DNA of 64,000 nucleotides from JADFDG01 sp965232985 (GCA_965232985.1 CBDDRC010000009.1:1-64000), one strand, 5' to 3'; counted from the stretch's first letter, positions 45,188 to 54,558 are shown. The notes: generated by a model from the sequence alone, not told the origin. Translations and numbers: made by a program.

Positions 45188-45197
45188 GGCATTGCGC

Positions 45198-46901
45198 TCA
45201 CGCCTTCGCGTGTTCCTTTTCGACTTTCTTCGTGATGAACCACTGCTGGGCGATCGAGAGAATGTTGTTCACCAGCCAATACAGCACCAGGCCCGAAGCG
45301 AAGAACAGGAAGAACACCGTGAAAATCCAGGGCAGCCACTGCATCATTTTCGCTTGCATCGGGTCGGGCGGTGCCGGATTGAGCCGGGTCTGGTACCACA
45401 TCGAGACACCCATCAGGATCGGCAGCACGAAGTACGGGTCCATCGCCGACAGATCGTGGATCCAGAACATGAACGGCGCCTGACGCAATTCCACCGACTC
45501 CATCAACACCCAGTACAGGGCGATGAAAACCGGCATCTGGATGAGGATCGGCAAACAGCCGCCGAGCGGGTTGATTTTTTCCTTACGGTAAAGCGCCAGC
45601 ATTTCCTGCGACTGTTTTTGACGATCGTTCTTGTACTCGTCGCGAATGCGCGTCAGTTCCGGCGTAACCCGGCGCATGTGTGCCATCGAGCGATAGCTGA
45701 TGTGTGAGGGGTAGAAGAACAGCGCTTTCACCAGCACCGTCAGTAAAATGATGGCAACACCCCAGTTGCCGAAAATCTGCTCGATATGCGTGAGCAGCCA
45801 CAGCAAGGGTTGTGAGATGAACCAGAACCAGCCGTAATCAACGGTGAGATCGAGGCCTTTGGAAATTTTCTTCAGGTGATCCTGAATCTTTGGCCCGGCA
45901 TAGAAACCGGCACCGATTTCCTGCGTGGTCCCTGGCGCGACGGTGACCTGGGGTGAGGTGAAACCAAAGAGGTACGTGCGGTCTTCCTTGCGATAACGGG
46001 TTGTGAAGTTATTGATCTGGTCCTGTGGCGGTATCCAGGCGCCGATGAAGTAGTGCTGGATGAATGCGATCCAGCCGCCCTTGGCTTCAAGTTTAACCGG
46101 GGCTTCCTCAATATCCGTGAGCTTTGCCTTGTTGTAGACAGCCTCGTTGCTGTAATACGCAGCGCCCAGATAGGTTGGCGATGTGCTGAAGAACCCGCCA
46201 CCACCCGGATGTGACGGATCACCGGAGCCATCCCGTTTCAGTTGCCCGAACATCAACCCGGCCCAAGGCTCGGTGCTGCCGTTGCGGACTCGCCAGAAAA
46301 CATCAACCAGGTAATCGCCGCGCCGGAACCGATATACCTTCTCGATCGCAATGCCGTTCTGTTCGGGCAGGCTGAGTACAACCTCGAGCGTGTCCTTGCC
46401 ATCGTCGAGTGCGAAGTGATTTGTTCTTGTGGTGTAGCTTGCCCGTGTGGTGCCGGCGTCTATCGCCGGGCCCTGTGTGACAACCAATCCGCTTTGGGCG
46501 AGATAGGTTGTCGCGCCCGTAGTCATCAGCTGAACGTAACTGTCGGGCGTGTTCAATGCTTGCGGATATTTTGGCAAGGTCAGCCGGGTTATGTCGCCGC
46601 CATACAGATCGATTTCGAGGTTGAGAACATCTGTGCGTACGCTTACAACGCGGCTCGCTTGTGGTGTGGCCACTTCCGGAACGGCAGGGACCACCGGAAC
46701 AGCCGGCACGTCTGCCAGATCGCCTGATTCTGCCGCTGATGTAATTGCGGGTGTTTGTGTACCAGCCGAAGTGTTCGCTGCGGGCTGTGTTGCTGCTTGG
46801 TTGATAGTGGCGTTTTGGCCGTATTCGTTCTGCCAGGAAACGAACAGCAACCAGGAAACGACCAGCAAGGCGACGATCAGGATATTGCGCTGGAGATCCA
46901 T
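45198..46901 (-). CDS. yidC: Membrane protein insertase YidC
   Basis: A 567-residue Oxa1/Alb3 insertase. N-terminal helix (LIVALLVVSWLLFVSWQNEYG), a Pro/Ala/Thr-rich linker and large periplasmic P1 domain (~80-340), then five helices; KALFFYPSHISYRSMAHMRR is the groove-forming region with the conserved Arg-containing helix, and the end KKVEKEHAKA is positively charged. No yidD lies between it and rnpA. Confidence 0.97.
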   Translation of the reverse strand: MDLQRNILIVALLVVSWLLFVSWQNEYGQNATINQAATQPAANTSAGTQTPAITSAAESGDLADVPAVPVVPAVPEVATPQASRVVSVRTDVLNLEIDLYGGDITRLTLPKYPQALNTPDSYVQLMTTGATTYLAQSGLVVTQGPAIDAGTTRASYTTRTNHFALDDGKDTLEVVLSLPEQNGIAIEKVYRFRRGDYLVDVFWRVRNGSTEPWAGLMFGQLKRDGSGDPSHPGGGGFFSTSPTYLGAAYYSNEAVYNKAKLTDIEEAPVKLEAKGGWIAFIQHYFIGAWIPPQDQINNFTTRYRKEDRTYLFGFTSPQVTVAPGTTQEIGAGFYAGPKIQDHLKKISKGLDLTVDYGWFWFISQPLLWLLTHIEQIFGNWGVAIILLTVLVKALFFYPSHISYRSMAHMRRVTPELTRIRDEYKNDRQKQSQEMLALYRKEKINPLGGCLPILIQMPVFIALYWVLMESVELRQAPFMFWIHDLSAMDPYFVLPILMGVSMWYQTRLNPAPPDPMQAKMMQWLPWIFTVFFLFFASGLVLYWLVNNILSIAQQWFITKKVEKEHAKA

Positions 46902-46977
46902 ACAGGGTTCCGCGTGAAATTGATCGAAGGATTGGCGATGTGTTCAGTGTGTTGCATCGGGTTACACAGATTTTCCG

Positions 46978-47337
46978 TCAAGGCAGCCGTTTGGCTGCAA
47001 GGTGCAGAAACTGACGATCAATGGCCCTGCGCAACGCGGTGTTGTCGTGTGTTGTGAGTCCGTCGCGGGCCATGACGACAATATCGAGTCCAGCAAGGAG
47101 CGCCTGCTGCCGCCGGAAGGCCTCGCGCATGATACGTTTGATGCGGTTTCTTGCAACCGCGTGCGGAACCCGCCGTTTGGGCAACACAAAGCCAATACGG
47201 GCAACAAGGAGGCTGTTTTCACGGGCAAGCAACACAAAACCATCCTGGGAAGCACGCAGTGTCGGTGCGTCCATCACGCACTTGAAGTCCCGGGGGGTAA
47301 GCAACCGGTGCAGACGGTGGAAAGCCAGTTTGCGCAT
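46978..47337 (-). CDS. rnpA: Ribonuclease P protein component
   Basis: A 119-residue basic RnpA. Start FHRLHRLLTPRDFKCVM, and the RNR signature AVARNRIKRIMREAFR that binds the RNA subunit. Its product matures tRNA 5' ends. 64 bases from rpmH and 76 from yidC. Confidence 0.95.
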   Translation of the reverse strand: MRKLAFHRLHRLLTPRDFKCVMDAPTLRASQDGFVLLARENSLLVARIGFVLPKRRVPHAVARNRIKRIMREAFRRQQALLAGLDIVVMARDGLTTHDNTALRRAIDRQFLHLAAKRLP

Positions 47338-47401
47338 GGGCCAGAAACAACGAAGCCACCGCAGCGGGTGGCTTTGTGTCGATCAACCGGATCGTCAGGC
47401 G

Positions 47402-47545
47402 TCAGACTGTCGTCAGGCGCTTGCGGCCTTTCGCACGACGACGTTTGATCACGAGACGGCCGTTTTTGGTCGCCATGCGCGCCCGAAAGCCATGCGTACG
47501 GGCGCGGTGCAGGTTGCTTGGCTGGAAAGTACGTTTGGTCGACAT
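47402..47545 (-). CDS. rpmH: 50S ribosomal protein L34
   Basis: A 47-residue L34. STKRTFQPSNLHRARTHGFR is the typical start, then RMATKNGRLVIKRRRAKGRK. Slightly longer at the C-terminus (LTTV) than the usual 44-46 residues. First gene of the leftward rpmH-rnpA-yidC run, 500 bases from dnaA. Confidence 0.97.
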   Translation of the reverse strand: MSTKRTFQPSNLHRARTHGFRARMATKNGRLVIKRRRAKGRKRLTTV

Positions 47546-47602
47546 GACACGAAACCTTGATGGGCATTGTCACCCGGCGGGTTCCGGGTGATAGGGGCGC
47601 GA

Positions 47603-47631
47603 ATATTAGCGATACGTCAGGTGGGTGTCAA
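47603..47631 (-). promoter_or_regulatory. Promoter of rpmH
   Basis: A near-perfect sigma-70 promoter: TTGACA (47626-47631), 17-base spacer, TAATAT (47603-47608), reading leftward to rpmH. Confidence 0.8.
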
Positions 47632-47711
47632 AGGTTCCAGGTAACCTGTTTCCGGAAGGTTGGGATACTGCTCTTGCTCTTGTCTTTCTTTTATAAAAAA
47701 TCCAAAGAAGA

Positions 47712-47732
47712 TAGAAGCAGTAGTAGTAATAG
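47712..47732 (+). promoter_or_regulatory. DnaA-trio element
   Basis: Seven consecutive triplets with A in the middle (TAG-AAG-CAG-TAG, then TAG-TAA-TAG), followed by a G+C-rich spacer and the DnaA box at 47747. The order AT-rich tract, trios, GC cluster, box matches the basal unwinding system described for Bacillus and other bacteria. Confidence 0.65.
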
Positions 47733-47746
47733 GGTCCGCCTTGAGT

Positions 47747-47755
47747 TGTGGAGAA
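47747..47755 (-). promoter_or_regulatory. DnaA box (8 of 9)
   Basis: TGTGGAGAA, one mismatch from the inverse of TTATCCACA. It sits beside the GC cluster and trio element. Confidence 0.6.
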
Positions 47756-47914
47756 CTGGGTCAACCTGCTGATCTGAAAAGGGAAAAACAACCTTGCAAG
47801 CCCGTGTGCAAAGCCCGTTGCAGCGCTGTATCCGCCTTGTATTGGTGCGGGATGGAATGTTGACAGATTGACCTCTGGAATTACCCTGAGGTTACTCCCA
47901 TCGAAACCATCAAC

Positions 47915-47923
47915 ATATCCACA
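47915..47923 (+). promoter_or_regulatory. DnaA box (8 of 9)
   Basis: ATATCCACA, one mismatch from TTATCCACA. 123 bases before dnaA. Confidence 0.6.
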
Positions 47924-47942
47924 GCTTAGGAACTGGTTGTTC

Positions 47943-47951
47943 TGTGGATAA
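47943..47951 (-). promoter_or_regulatory. DnaA box (perfect)
   Basis: TGTGGATAA, the exact inverse of TTATCCACA, 95 bases before dnaA. Could also serve autoregulation of dnaA. Confidence 0.8.
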
Positions 47952-48045
47952 CTACAGATCACCTGTCTAGAATGCCCTGCCTCTACCACCAGCAATCGAA
48001 TCGATTGGGTGTGGTCCAAAGAACAGGAAAGTTCGTGGGGTTGCC

Positions 48046-49443
48046 GTGATCTGGGAAAGTTGTCTCGATCGTCTTCAGGATGAGTTGCCATCGCAGCAGT
48101 TCAATATGTGGTTGCGCCCGCTGCAGCCGGACTGGGATGTCTCTTCGCATCGTCTTCGCCTGTTTGCACCCAATCGCTTCGTCCTTGAGTGGGTCAACGA
48201 GAAATACCTGACCCGGATACGTGAACTCGTCAATGAGCTTGACGGTAATCTGGCGCAGGTCAACGTTGAGGTTGGCAACCGGCCCAGGGAGCCGAAACCA
48301 GCGGTGCCGATAGCTGTACTGACATCGGTGCCGGCGGTCGCTGCGGGTACGCGCAGCGGGATTCCGGCACCGAAGGTGGTCGCCGTCGAAGAACGCAAGG
48401 CGGACGGGTTGCCGGCGCCCTATCGTCATGGCTTGGATTCCCGCTCCACCTTCGACAATTTTGTCGCGGGTAAATCTAACGACATGGCCCGTGCGGCGGC
48501 ACAGCAAGTGGCTGAAAACCCTGGCAAAGGCTATAACCCGTTGTTCATCTACGGGGGTGTGGGCTTGGGCAAGACGCACCTGATGCATGCCGTTGGCAAC
48601 GCCATGCTGGTACGTAATCCTGCCGCAAGGATTGTCTACCTGCAGTCCGAACGGTTCGTGAACGAGATGATCCGGGCGGTGCAGACGCACACCATGAACG
48701 AGTTCAAGCGGCACTACCGTTCGGTGGATGCGCTGCTGATCGATGACATCCAGTTCTTTGTGGGCAAGCCGCAATCACAGGAAGAATTCTTCCACACGTT
48801 CAATGCACTGGTTGATGGCGGCCAGCAGATCATCCTCACATCCGACCGTTTTCCAAAGGAAATCGAAGGCCTTGAGGAACGCCTGAAGTCGCGTTTCGGG
48901 TGGGGTCTTACCGTTCAGGTGGAACCGCCGGAACTGGAGACACGGGTCGCCATCCTGGTGCGCAAGGCCGGCGATGTCGGGATTTCTCTGCCACACGAGA
49001 TCGCTTTTTTCATTGCCCAAAAAATCCGCGGCAATGTTCGGGAGCTTGAAGGCGCGTTGCGGCGCGTAATCGCCCATGCGAATTTCAAAGGCCAGCCGAT
49101 CACCGCGGATCTTGCGCGCGATGCCTTGCGCGATTTGCTGGCAATGCAGGCAAGACTGATCAGCATTGATAACATCCAGCGCACGGTGGCGGAGTACTAC
49201 AAGATCAAGATTTCGGATCTGCTTTCGCCCAAGCGCAATCGCTCGGTGGCAAGGCCACGGCAGGTGGCCATGGCGCTGTCCAAAGATCTGACCAGCCACA
49301 GCCTGCCGGAAATCGGTGAGGCATTCGGTGGCCGTGACCACACGACGGTATTGCATGGCTGCCGGAAAGTCGTTGAACTGCGCAATTCGAATACCGATGT
49401 TGAGGAAGATTGGCGTAACCTCTCCCGGCTTCTTACCAGTTGA
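48046..49443 (+). CDS. dnaA: Chromosomal replication initiator DnaA
   Basis: A 465-residue initiator. Domain I MIWESCLDRLQDELPSQQF; AAA+ Walker A GGVGLGKTHLMHAVGN, Walker B LLIDDIQFF, sensor region LTSDRFPKEI; C-terminal DNA-binding domain IV with GRDHTTVLHGCRKV. GTG start at 48046. Reads away from the origin. Confidence 0.98.
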   Translation: MIWESCLDRLQDELPSQQFNMWLRPLQPDWDVSSHRLRLFAPNRFVLEWVNEKYLTRIRELVNELDGNLAQVNVEVGNRPREPKPAVPIAVLTSVPAVAAGTRSGIPAPKVVAVEERKADGLPAPYRHGLDSRSTFDNFVAGKSNDMARAAAQQVAENPGKGYNPLFIYGGVGLGKTHLMHAVGNAMLVRNPAARIVYLQSERFVNEMIRAVQTHTMNEFKRHYRSVDALLIDDIQFFVGKPQSQEEFFHTFNALVDGGQQIILTSDRFPKEIEGLEERLKSRFGWGLTVQVEPPELETRVAILVRKAGDVGISLPHEIAFFIAQKIRGNVRELEGALRRVIAHANFKGQPITADLARDALRDLLAMQARLISIDNIQRTVAEYYKIKISDLLSPKRNRSVARPRQVAMALSKDLTSHSLPEIGEAFGGRDHTTVLHGCRKVVELRNSNTDVEEDWRNLSRLLTS

Positions 49444-49470
49444 TGCTTATTTTTCAGGAAGGCGCTTCCC

Positions 49471-50577
49471 ATGAAGTTTTCGGTTGGCCGTGACACGCTG
49501 TTGAAACCGCTGCAATTGGTGGCCGGTGTCGTTGAACGACGCCAGACACTGCCCGTGCTGTCGAATGTCCTGTTTGAGGTGCGCGGTGACCGCTTGCGCC
49601 TGACTGGCACAGACCTGGAAGTCGAGATGGTTGCCTCTCTTGCGCTCGCGGAGGCCGCGCAGGACGGTGAAACCACGATTCCTGCGCGCAAACTGCTGGA
49701 TATCGTGAAGTCGCTGCCAGCGGACACCGAGCTCAAATTCGAACGCGACGGACAAAAAATTACCCTGAAGTGCGGGCGCAGCCGTTACAGCTTGGCGACG
49801 CTGCCGGCCAGTGAGTTCCCGAACATTGAGCAAGGCATGGGTAACCAGAGCATCGAGATCGATGTTGGCACCCTGAAAAAGCTGATCGACAGCACGGCGT
49901 TTTCGATGGCGCAACAGGATGTCCGTTACTACCTCAACGGCATGCTGCTCGAAGTTACGGTCGACCGTCTGCGAACGGTTGCTACGGATGGGCACCGCCT
50001 GGCCATGGCGGATGCCAATGTGGCCACCGGCATCGAAAACAAGGTGCAGGTGATCGTGCCGCGCAAAGGCATTCTTGAGTTGTCGCGACTGTTGACGGAA
50101 GACGGCGATGCCAAAGCCAAGCTCGCGCTCGGCGGGAATCATGTCCGCGTCGAGTACGGCAATCTGAGTTTTACCTCCAAGCTGATCGACGGTAAGTTTC
50201 CGGATTACGCGAGGGTGCTGCCGCAGAGCAGCGACAAGGCGGTTTTCGCTCAACGCGAGGAGCTTCGTTCGGCGCTGTCCCGCGCGGCCATACTCTCCAA
50301 TGAAAAGTACCACGGCATCCGCCTGACGCTTTCCTCCGGGACGCTGGGCATTGTGGCTAACAACCCTGAGCAGGAAGAGGCGCACGAGGAGATCGCGATC
50401 GACTACAGCGGCGCCGAGCTTGAGATCGGTTTCAACGTCAGCTACCTGCTTGATGTGCTGAATAGCCTGAAGGGCGCGCAGGTGAAGCTCGCACTGGGCG
50501 ACGCCAACTCCTCCGCCCTGGTGTCCGATGCCGAGAATGCCAGTTGCTGGTACGTCATCATGCCGATGCGGCTCTGA
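49471..50577 (+). CDS. dnaN: DNA polymerase III beta clamp
   Basis: A 368-residue sliding clamp in three repeated domains. Begins MKFSVGRDTLLKPLQLVAGV, contains GDVEQGEMP-type regions, and ends NASCWYVIMPMRL, the invariant clamp C-terminus. 27 bases after dnaA. Confidence 0.98.
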   Translation: MKFSVGRDTLLKPLQLVAGVVERRQTLPVLSNVLFEVRGDRLRLTGTDLEVEMVASLALAEAAQDGETTIPARKLLDIVKSLPADTELKFERDGQKITLKCGRSRYSLATLPASEFPNIEQGMGNQSIEIDVGTLKKLIDSTAFSMAQQDVRYYLNGMLLEVTVDRLRTVATDGHRLAMADANVATGIENKVQVIVPRKGILELSRLLTEDGDAKAKLALGGNHVRVEYGNLSFTSKLIDGKFPDYARVLPQSSDKAVFAQREELRSALSRAAILSNEKYHGIRLTLSSGTLGIVANNPEQEEAHEEIAIDYSGAELEIGFNVSYLLDVLNSLKGAQVKLALGDANSSALVSDAENASCWYVIMPMRL

Positions 50578-50601
50578 AGAACCCACCTGAAAGCGCACAC
50601 A

Positions 50602-51678
50602 ATGTACATCGCCAGGCTGGACGGGTCCGGGCTCCGGAACCTCCAGCCTTTTTCTTTGCGGCCCTCCTTGTTGAGCGTGCTGGCCGGCGATAACGGTTCG
50701 GGCAAGAGCAGCCTGCTGGAGGCGCTGCACCTCCTGGCGACCGGGCGCTCTTTTCGCAGCAACCGGGCAGACGGCGCGATCCAGCATGGTCTGGCCGAGC
50801 TGACGCTGTTTGCCGTAGGCCGGGAGCCAGGGGGACGGGAGCACCGCTATGGTTATCGCAAAACCCGTAGTGAGGAGCCGGAGATCCGTATCAATGGGGA
50901 ATCAGGGAGCCTTGGCGAGATTGCCGCTGCACTGCCCGTCCGCTTCATCGGGCCCGGCAGCGAGGAGTTGCTGGAGGGCGAGCCGGCGATCCGACGGGGT
51001 TTTCTCGACTGGATCTTGTTCCACGTGGAACACAACTACTTGGCCCTGTGGCGGCGAGCCAACCGGGCGCTTGCCCAACGTAATGCCCTGCTCAAGCAGC
51101 GCGCTCCGGCGGCGGCCCTGAAAACCTGGACCCGGGAATTGGCAGACGCCTCCGTGCGCATTGCGGAGCTGCGGCAGTCGGCGCTCACAGACCTTGAGGC
51201 CGAGCTGGCCCCCCTGCTGACCCGCTTTTCCTTTATGGAGGCGATCGCTCTCCAATATGTCAGGACTCCTCCACCGGAAGGGGATGCCCACTGGCAGGGG
51301 CTTGAAGATAGGGAGCGAGAGTTGGGGTATTCGCTTTTTGGCTTCCAGCGTGACGATCTGCGGATCCGCGTGCCGGGCGGGATGGCACGCGACATCCTCT
51401 CCCGAGGGCAAAGAAAGGCGCTGGTCTATGCGCTGCTGCTGGCAGAAGCCGCCCTTGTGTGCCGGAAAACGGGTAAAATCAGCGTCCTTTTGCTGGACGA
51501 CCTCTGTTCGGAACTCGATAAACACAATGCAGCCCAGGTTCTCAATCTGGTCCTCGATACCGGTATGCAGGCCTTTATATCCGTGCTCGACCCCGCTGAT
51601 CTGAATGACCTGCTCCCGGCGACCACTGAGCGGGCCATGTTCCACGTGGAACATGGCGTCATTCACTCCGCAGGCTGA
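50602..51678 (+). CDS. recF: DNA repair protein RecF
   Basis: A 358-residue SMC-like ATPase loading RecA at gaps. Walker A GDNGSGKSSLLEALHLLATG, signature LSRGQRKALVYALLLAEA and Walker B ISVLLLDDLCSELD. Two parS sites lie within the gene, both in the frame that gives FHVEH, one in the middle and one in the C-terminal extension (RAMFHVEHGVIHSAG). Confidence 0.95.
   Translation: MYIARLDGSGLRNLQPFSLRPSLLSVLAGDNGSGKSSLLEALHLLATGRSFRSNRADGAIQHGLAELTLFAVGREPGGREHRYGYRKTRSEEPEIRINGESGSLGEIAAALPVRFIGPGSEELLEGEPAIRRGFLDWILFHVEHNYLALWRRANRALAQRNALLKQRAPAAALKTWTRELADASVRIAELRQSALTDLEAELAPLLTRFSFMEAIALQYVRTPPPEGDAHWQGLEDRERELGYSLFGFQRDDLRIRVPGGMARDILSRGQRKALVYALLLAEAALVCRKTGKISVLLLDDLCSELDKHNAAQVLNLVLDTGMQAFISVLDPADLNDLLPATTERAMFHVEHGVIHSAG
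51017..51032. promoter_or_regulatory. parS: parS site 1
   Basis: TGTTCCACGTGGAACA, a perfect 16-bp palindrome of the gammaproteobacterial parS type, inside recF. Binds ParB for origin segregation. Confidence 0.9.
51638..51653. promoter_or_regulatory. parS: parS site 2
   Basis: The same 16-bp palindrome, extended by three further pairs on each side to 22 bp, near the 3' end of recF, 52 bases before gyrB. Confidence 0.92.
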
Positions 51679-51705
51679 ACCCCTTTAAGCAACAACGGAA
51701 TCGGC

Positions 51706-54129
51706 ATGAGCGAGAACACGTACGACTCGACCAGTATCAAGGTGCTCAAGGGGCTGGACGCCGTGCGTAAGCGTCCGGGGATGTACATTGGCGACACCGA
51801 TGATGGTACCGGTCTGCACCATATGGTGTTCGAGGTCGTCGACAACGCGATCGACGAGTCCCTCGCGGGCCACTGCACCGAGATCCTGGTCGTCATCCAC
51901 CTGGATGAGTCGATCACCGTCACCGACAACGGTCGCGGCATTCCGACAGATATCCACGCTGAGGAAGGCGTATCGGCAGCCGAGGTCATCATGACCGTGC
52001 TGCATGCCGGCGGTAAGTTCGACGACAACAGCTACAAGGTCTCCGGAGGGCTGCATGGCGTTGGCGTCTCGGTGGTCAATGCCCTGTCCGAGGAGTTGCG
52101 GCTGACCATCCGCCGTGGCGGCAAAGTCCATGAGCAGCTCTACCACCATGGGGTACCGCAGTCGCCGTTGAATGTGGTGGGCGAAACCGAGCAGCGCGGG
52201 ACGGAAATCCGCTTCAAGCCCAGCGCCGAGACCTTCAACAACATCCACTTCCATTACGACATCCTCGCCAAGCGTCTGCGCGAGCTGTCGTTTCTGAACC
52301 GTGGCGTGCGCATCGTTCTCAAAGACGAACGCAGTGGCCAGGAAGATATATTCGAGTACGAGGGCGGGGTCGCCGCTTTTATCAGTTACCTGAACCAGAA
52401 CAAGACGCCGCTCAACCGCATCTTCCACTTCATCATCCCGCAGAACCGTGGCGATATCGGTGTTGAGGTGTCGATGCAGTGGAACGACAGCTATCAGGAG
52501 CAGGTGCTGTGCTTCACCAACAACATCCCGCAACGCGATGGCGGCACCCACCTCGCTGGCTTTCGTGCGGCGCTCACCCGCACGCTGAACACCTATATTG
52601 AACAGGCGGGCTTCCTGAAGAAGGAGAAAGACAAGGTCGCCCTCTCCGGTGACGATTCCCGCGAAGGCCTCACCGCGATCATCTCGGTGAAGGTGCCGGA
52701 CCCGAAGTTTTCCTCGCAGACCAAAGAAAAGCTGGTCTCCTCCGAAGTGAAAAGCGCGGTCGAGACGGCAATGAACGAAAAGCTCCAGGAATACCTGCTG
52801 GAGAACCCGAACGACGCCAAACAGATAGTCGGCAAGATCATCGATGCTGCCCGCGCTCGCGAAGCGGCCCGCAAGGCACGCGAATTGACGCGCCGCAAGG
52901 GCGCGCTGGATATCGCCGGCCTGCCGGGCAAGCTGGCGGACTGCCAGGAAAAAGATCCAGGCCTGTCCGAACTGTACTTGGTCGAGGGTGATTCGGCGGG
53001 TGGCTCGGCCAAGCAGGGACGTAACCGCAAGAATCAGGCGATCTTGCCGCTCAAGGGCAAGATCCTCAACGTTGAGCGGGCGCGCTTCGACCGGATGATT
53101 TCCTCCGCGGAAGTCGGCACGCTGATTACCGCGCTGGGCTGCGGGATCGGCCGCGACGAATACAACATCGAGAAGCTGCGTTACCACTCAATCATCATCA
53201 TGACCGACGCAGACGTGGACGGCGCCCACATCCGCACGCTCCTGCTTACCTTCTTTTTCCGCCAGTTGCCGGAGTTGATCGAGCGCGGCCATGTTTTTAT
53301 TGCCCAGCCGCCGTTGTACAAAACCAAGCGCGGCAAACAGGAGCAGTACCTGAAGGATGAGCAGGCGCTTGAGCAATACCTCACCAACTCGGCGCTGGAA
53401 GACGCCATGCTGATTCCCGGCGCGGGTCAGCCGGCAATCTCCGGTGCGCCGTTGGAGAGTCTCGTGGCAACGTTCCGCCAAGTGCTGCGGATGATCGAGC
53501 GGCTGTCGCGCATCTACCCGCGCACCCTGCTGGGCGAATTGCTTTATGTGCCGGGGCTGGGCGTTGAGCAGCTCGTGGATGAACGTGCCGTGGCCGAATG
53601 GGTGCGAGCGCTCGCTAACCGTGTAGACGCTGTTGCGCCTGCAAGTGAGCGCTACTCCTTACAGGTTCATGCGGACCGCGAGCACCAGATCTTCCTGCCA
53701 AAAATCGCCTTGGTTGCGCACGGGGTTCCCTACACCTATCTGCTCAATCGCGATTTCCTGGCCGGCGCCGACTACCGGGCCATCACGGCAATGGCGCAGA
53801 CGCTTGCCGGGCTGATCGCCGAAGGCGCCGAGATTGTCCGTGGCGAGCGCCGTGCACCGGTGGCCAGTCTGCGTGAAGCGATCGACTGGCTGCTGGCGGA
53901 ATCCCGACGCGGCGTCTACATCCAGCGCTACAAGGGTCTTGGCGAGATGAACCCGGAGCAACTCTGGGAGACGACGATGAACCCGGAGGTGCGGCGCATG
54001 CTGCGGGTGACTATCGAAGACGCGATCGCCGCCGACCGCATCTTTACCTGCCTGATGGGCGACGAGGTGGAGCCGCGCCGGGAATTCATCGAGAGCAATG
54101 CGCTGCGGGTGGCGAACCTGGATGTGTGA
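51706..54129 (+). CDS. gyrB: DNA gyrase subunit B
   Basis: An 807-residue gyrase ATPase subunit. GHKL ATPase N-terminus (RKRPGMYIGDTDDGTGLHHM, DNGRGIPTD), TOPRIM EGDSAGGSAKQGRNRKNQAI with PLKGKILNVERAR, DADVDGAHIRTLLLTFFF, and C-terminal end. Residues DDNSYKVSGGLHGVGVSVVN are the third ATPase motif. It ends the dnaA-dnaN-recF-gyrB row. Confidence 0.98.
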   Translation: MSENTYDSTSIKVLKGLDAVRKRPGMYIGDTDDGTGLHHMVFEVVDNAIDESLAGHCTEILVVIHLDESITVTDNGRGIPTDIHAEEGVSAAEVIMTVLHAGGKFDDNSYKVSGGLHGVGVSVVNALSEELRLTIRRGGKVHEQLYHHGVPQSPLNVVGETEQRGTEIRFKPSAETFNNIHFHYDILAKRLRELSFLNRGVRIVLKDERSGQEDIFEYEGGVAAFISYLNQNKTPLNRIFHFIIPQNRGDIGVEVSMQWNDSYQEQVLCFTNNIPQRDGGTHLAGFRAALTRTLNTYIEQAGFLKKEKDKVALSGDDSREGLTAIISVKVPDPKFSSQTKEKLVSSEVKSAVETAMNEKLQEYLLENPNDAKQIVGKIIDAARAREAARKARELTRRKGALDIAGLPGKLADCQEKDPGLSELYLVEGDSAGGSAKQGRNRKNQAILPLKGKILNVERARFDRMISSAEVGTLITALGCGIGRDEYNIEKLRYHSIIIMTDADVDGAHIRTLLLTFFFRQLPELIERGHVFIAQPPLYKTKRGKQEQYLKDEQALEQYLTNSALEDAMLIPGAGQPAISGAPLESLVATFRQVLRMIERLSRIYPRTLLGELLYVPGLGVEQLVDERAVAEWVRALANRVDAVAPASERYSLQVHADREHQIFLPKIALVAHGVPYTYLLNRDFLAGADYRAITAMAQTLAGLIAEGAEIVRGERRAPVASLREAIDWLLAESRRGVYIQRYKGLGEMNPEQLWETTMNPEVRRMLRVTIEDAIAADRIFTCLMGDEVEPRREFIESNALRVANLDV

Positions 54130-54201
54130 TGTTGTTGCATTCAGCGCCCAACACAGGTTCAGTGCGGCCCTGCCCCTTGCCCCGCCGGCGCGGCGGACCA
54201 G

Positions 54202-54558
54202 CTAGCGCAACCGCCCGATATAACGATCCTCCGGTGCAACCGGGTCCGACGGCAGTGCGGCGGGGGCTGTGGTCACGGCAACCGCATTGTTGCTGTTGCG
54301 CACGACCGCCTCCGCAGATGCCTGCGTAGTGGGTGCGGCCAGAACGGCACCCATGATCTTGCGCAGACGAGCGGAAATGTCGCGCACCGAGTCGTCCTCG
54401 GTGTTGTCGGCGAGGGCGAGGATGGCACGCGCATAGTCCAGATCCTGCTGGAACCAGATAACGTCGATGACGCGACCTTTGCGCTTCAAGCCGGCAAACA
54501 GGCGGACGAGCAACGCGAAGCCGTCGCTACCGACACGATGCGATATGGTCGTGGACAT
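54202..54558 (-). CDS. Small protein of unknown function
   Basis: A 118-residue protein. Start at 54558 has GAGGG five bases before the ATG; a start 12 bases earlier is also open. The first ~80 residues are soluble and helical (GFALLVRLFAGLKRKGRVIDVIWFQQDLDYARAILALADN...DDSVRDISARLRKIMG), followed by a low-complexity Ala/Thr/Pro tail ending DRYIGRLR. No family recognised. It lies between gyrB (convergent) and cstA (divergent). Confidence 0.6.
   Translation of the reverse strand: MSTTISHRVGSDGFALLVRLFAGLKRKGRVIDVIWFQQDLDYARAILALADNTEDDSVRDISARLRKIMGAVLAAPTTQASAEAVVRNSNNAVAVTTAPAALPSDPVAPEDRYIGRLR

Larger units (their letters stand above)
47640..48045. other. oriC: Chromosome replication origin (oriC) upstream of dnaA
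   Basis: A 500-bp gene-free stretch between rpmH and dnaA, reading with three DnaA-box matches, a DnaA-trio run, and the AT-rich tract TTTCTTTTATAAAAAATCC (47683-47705) for strand opening. It adjoins dnaA-dnaN-recF-gyrB and lies within 4 kb of two parS sites. The position between rpmH and dnaA is the usual origin in many bacteria. Confidence 0.8.
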
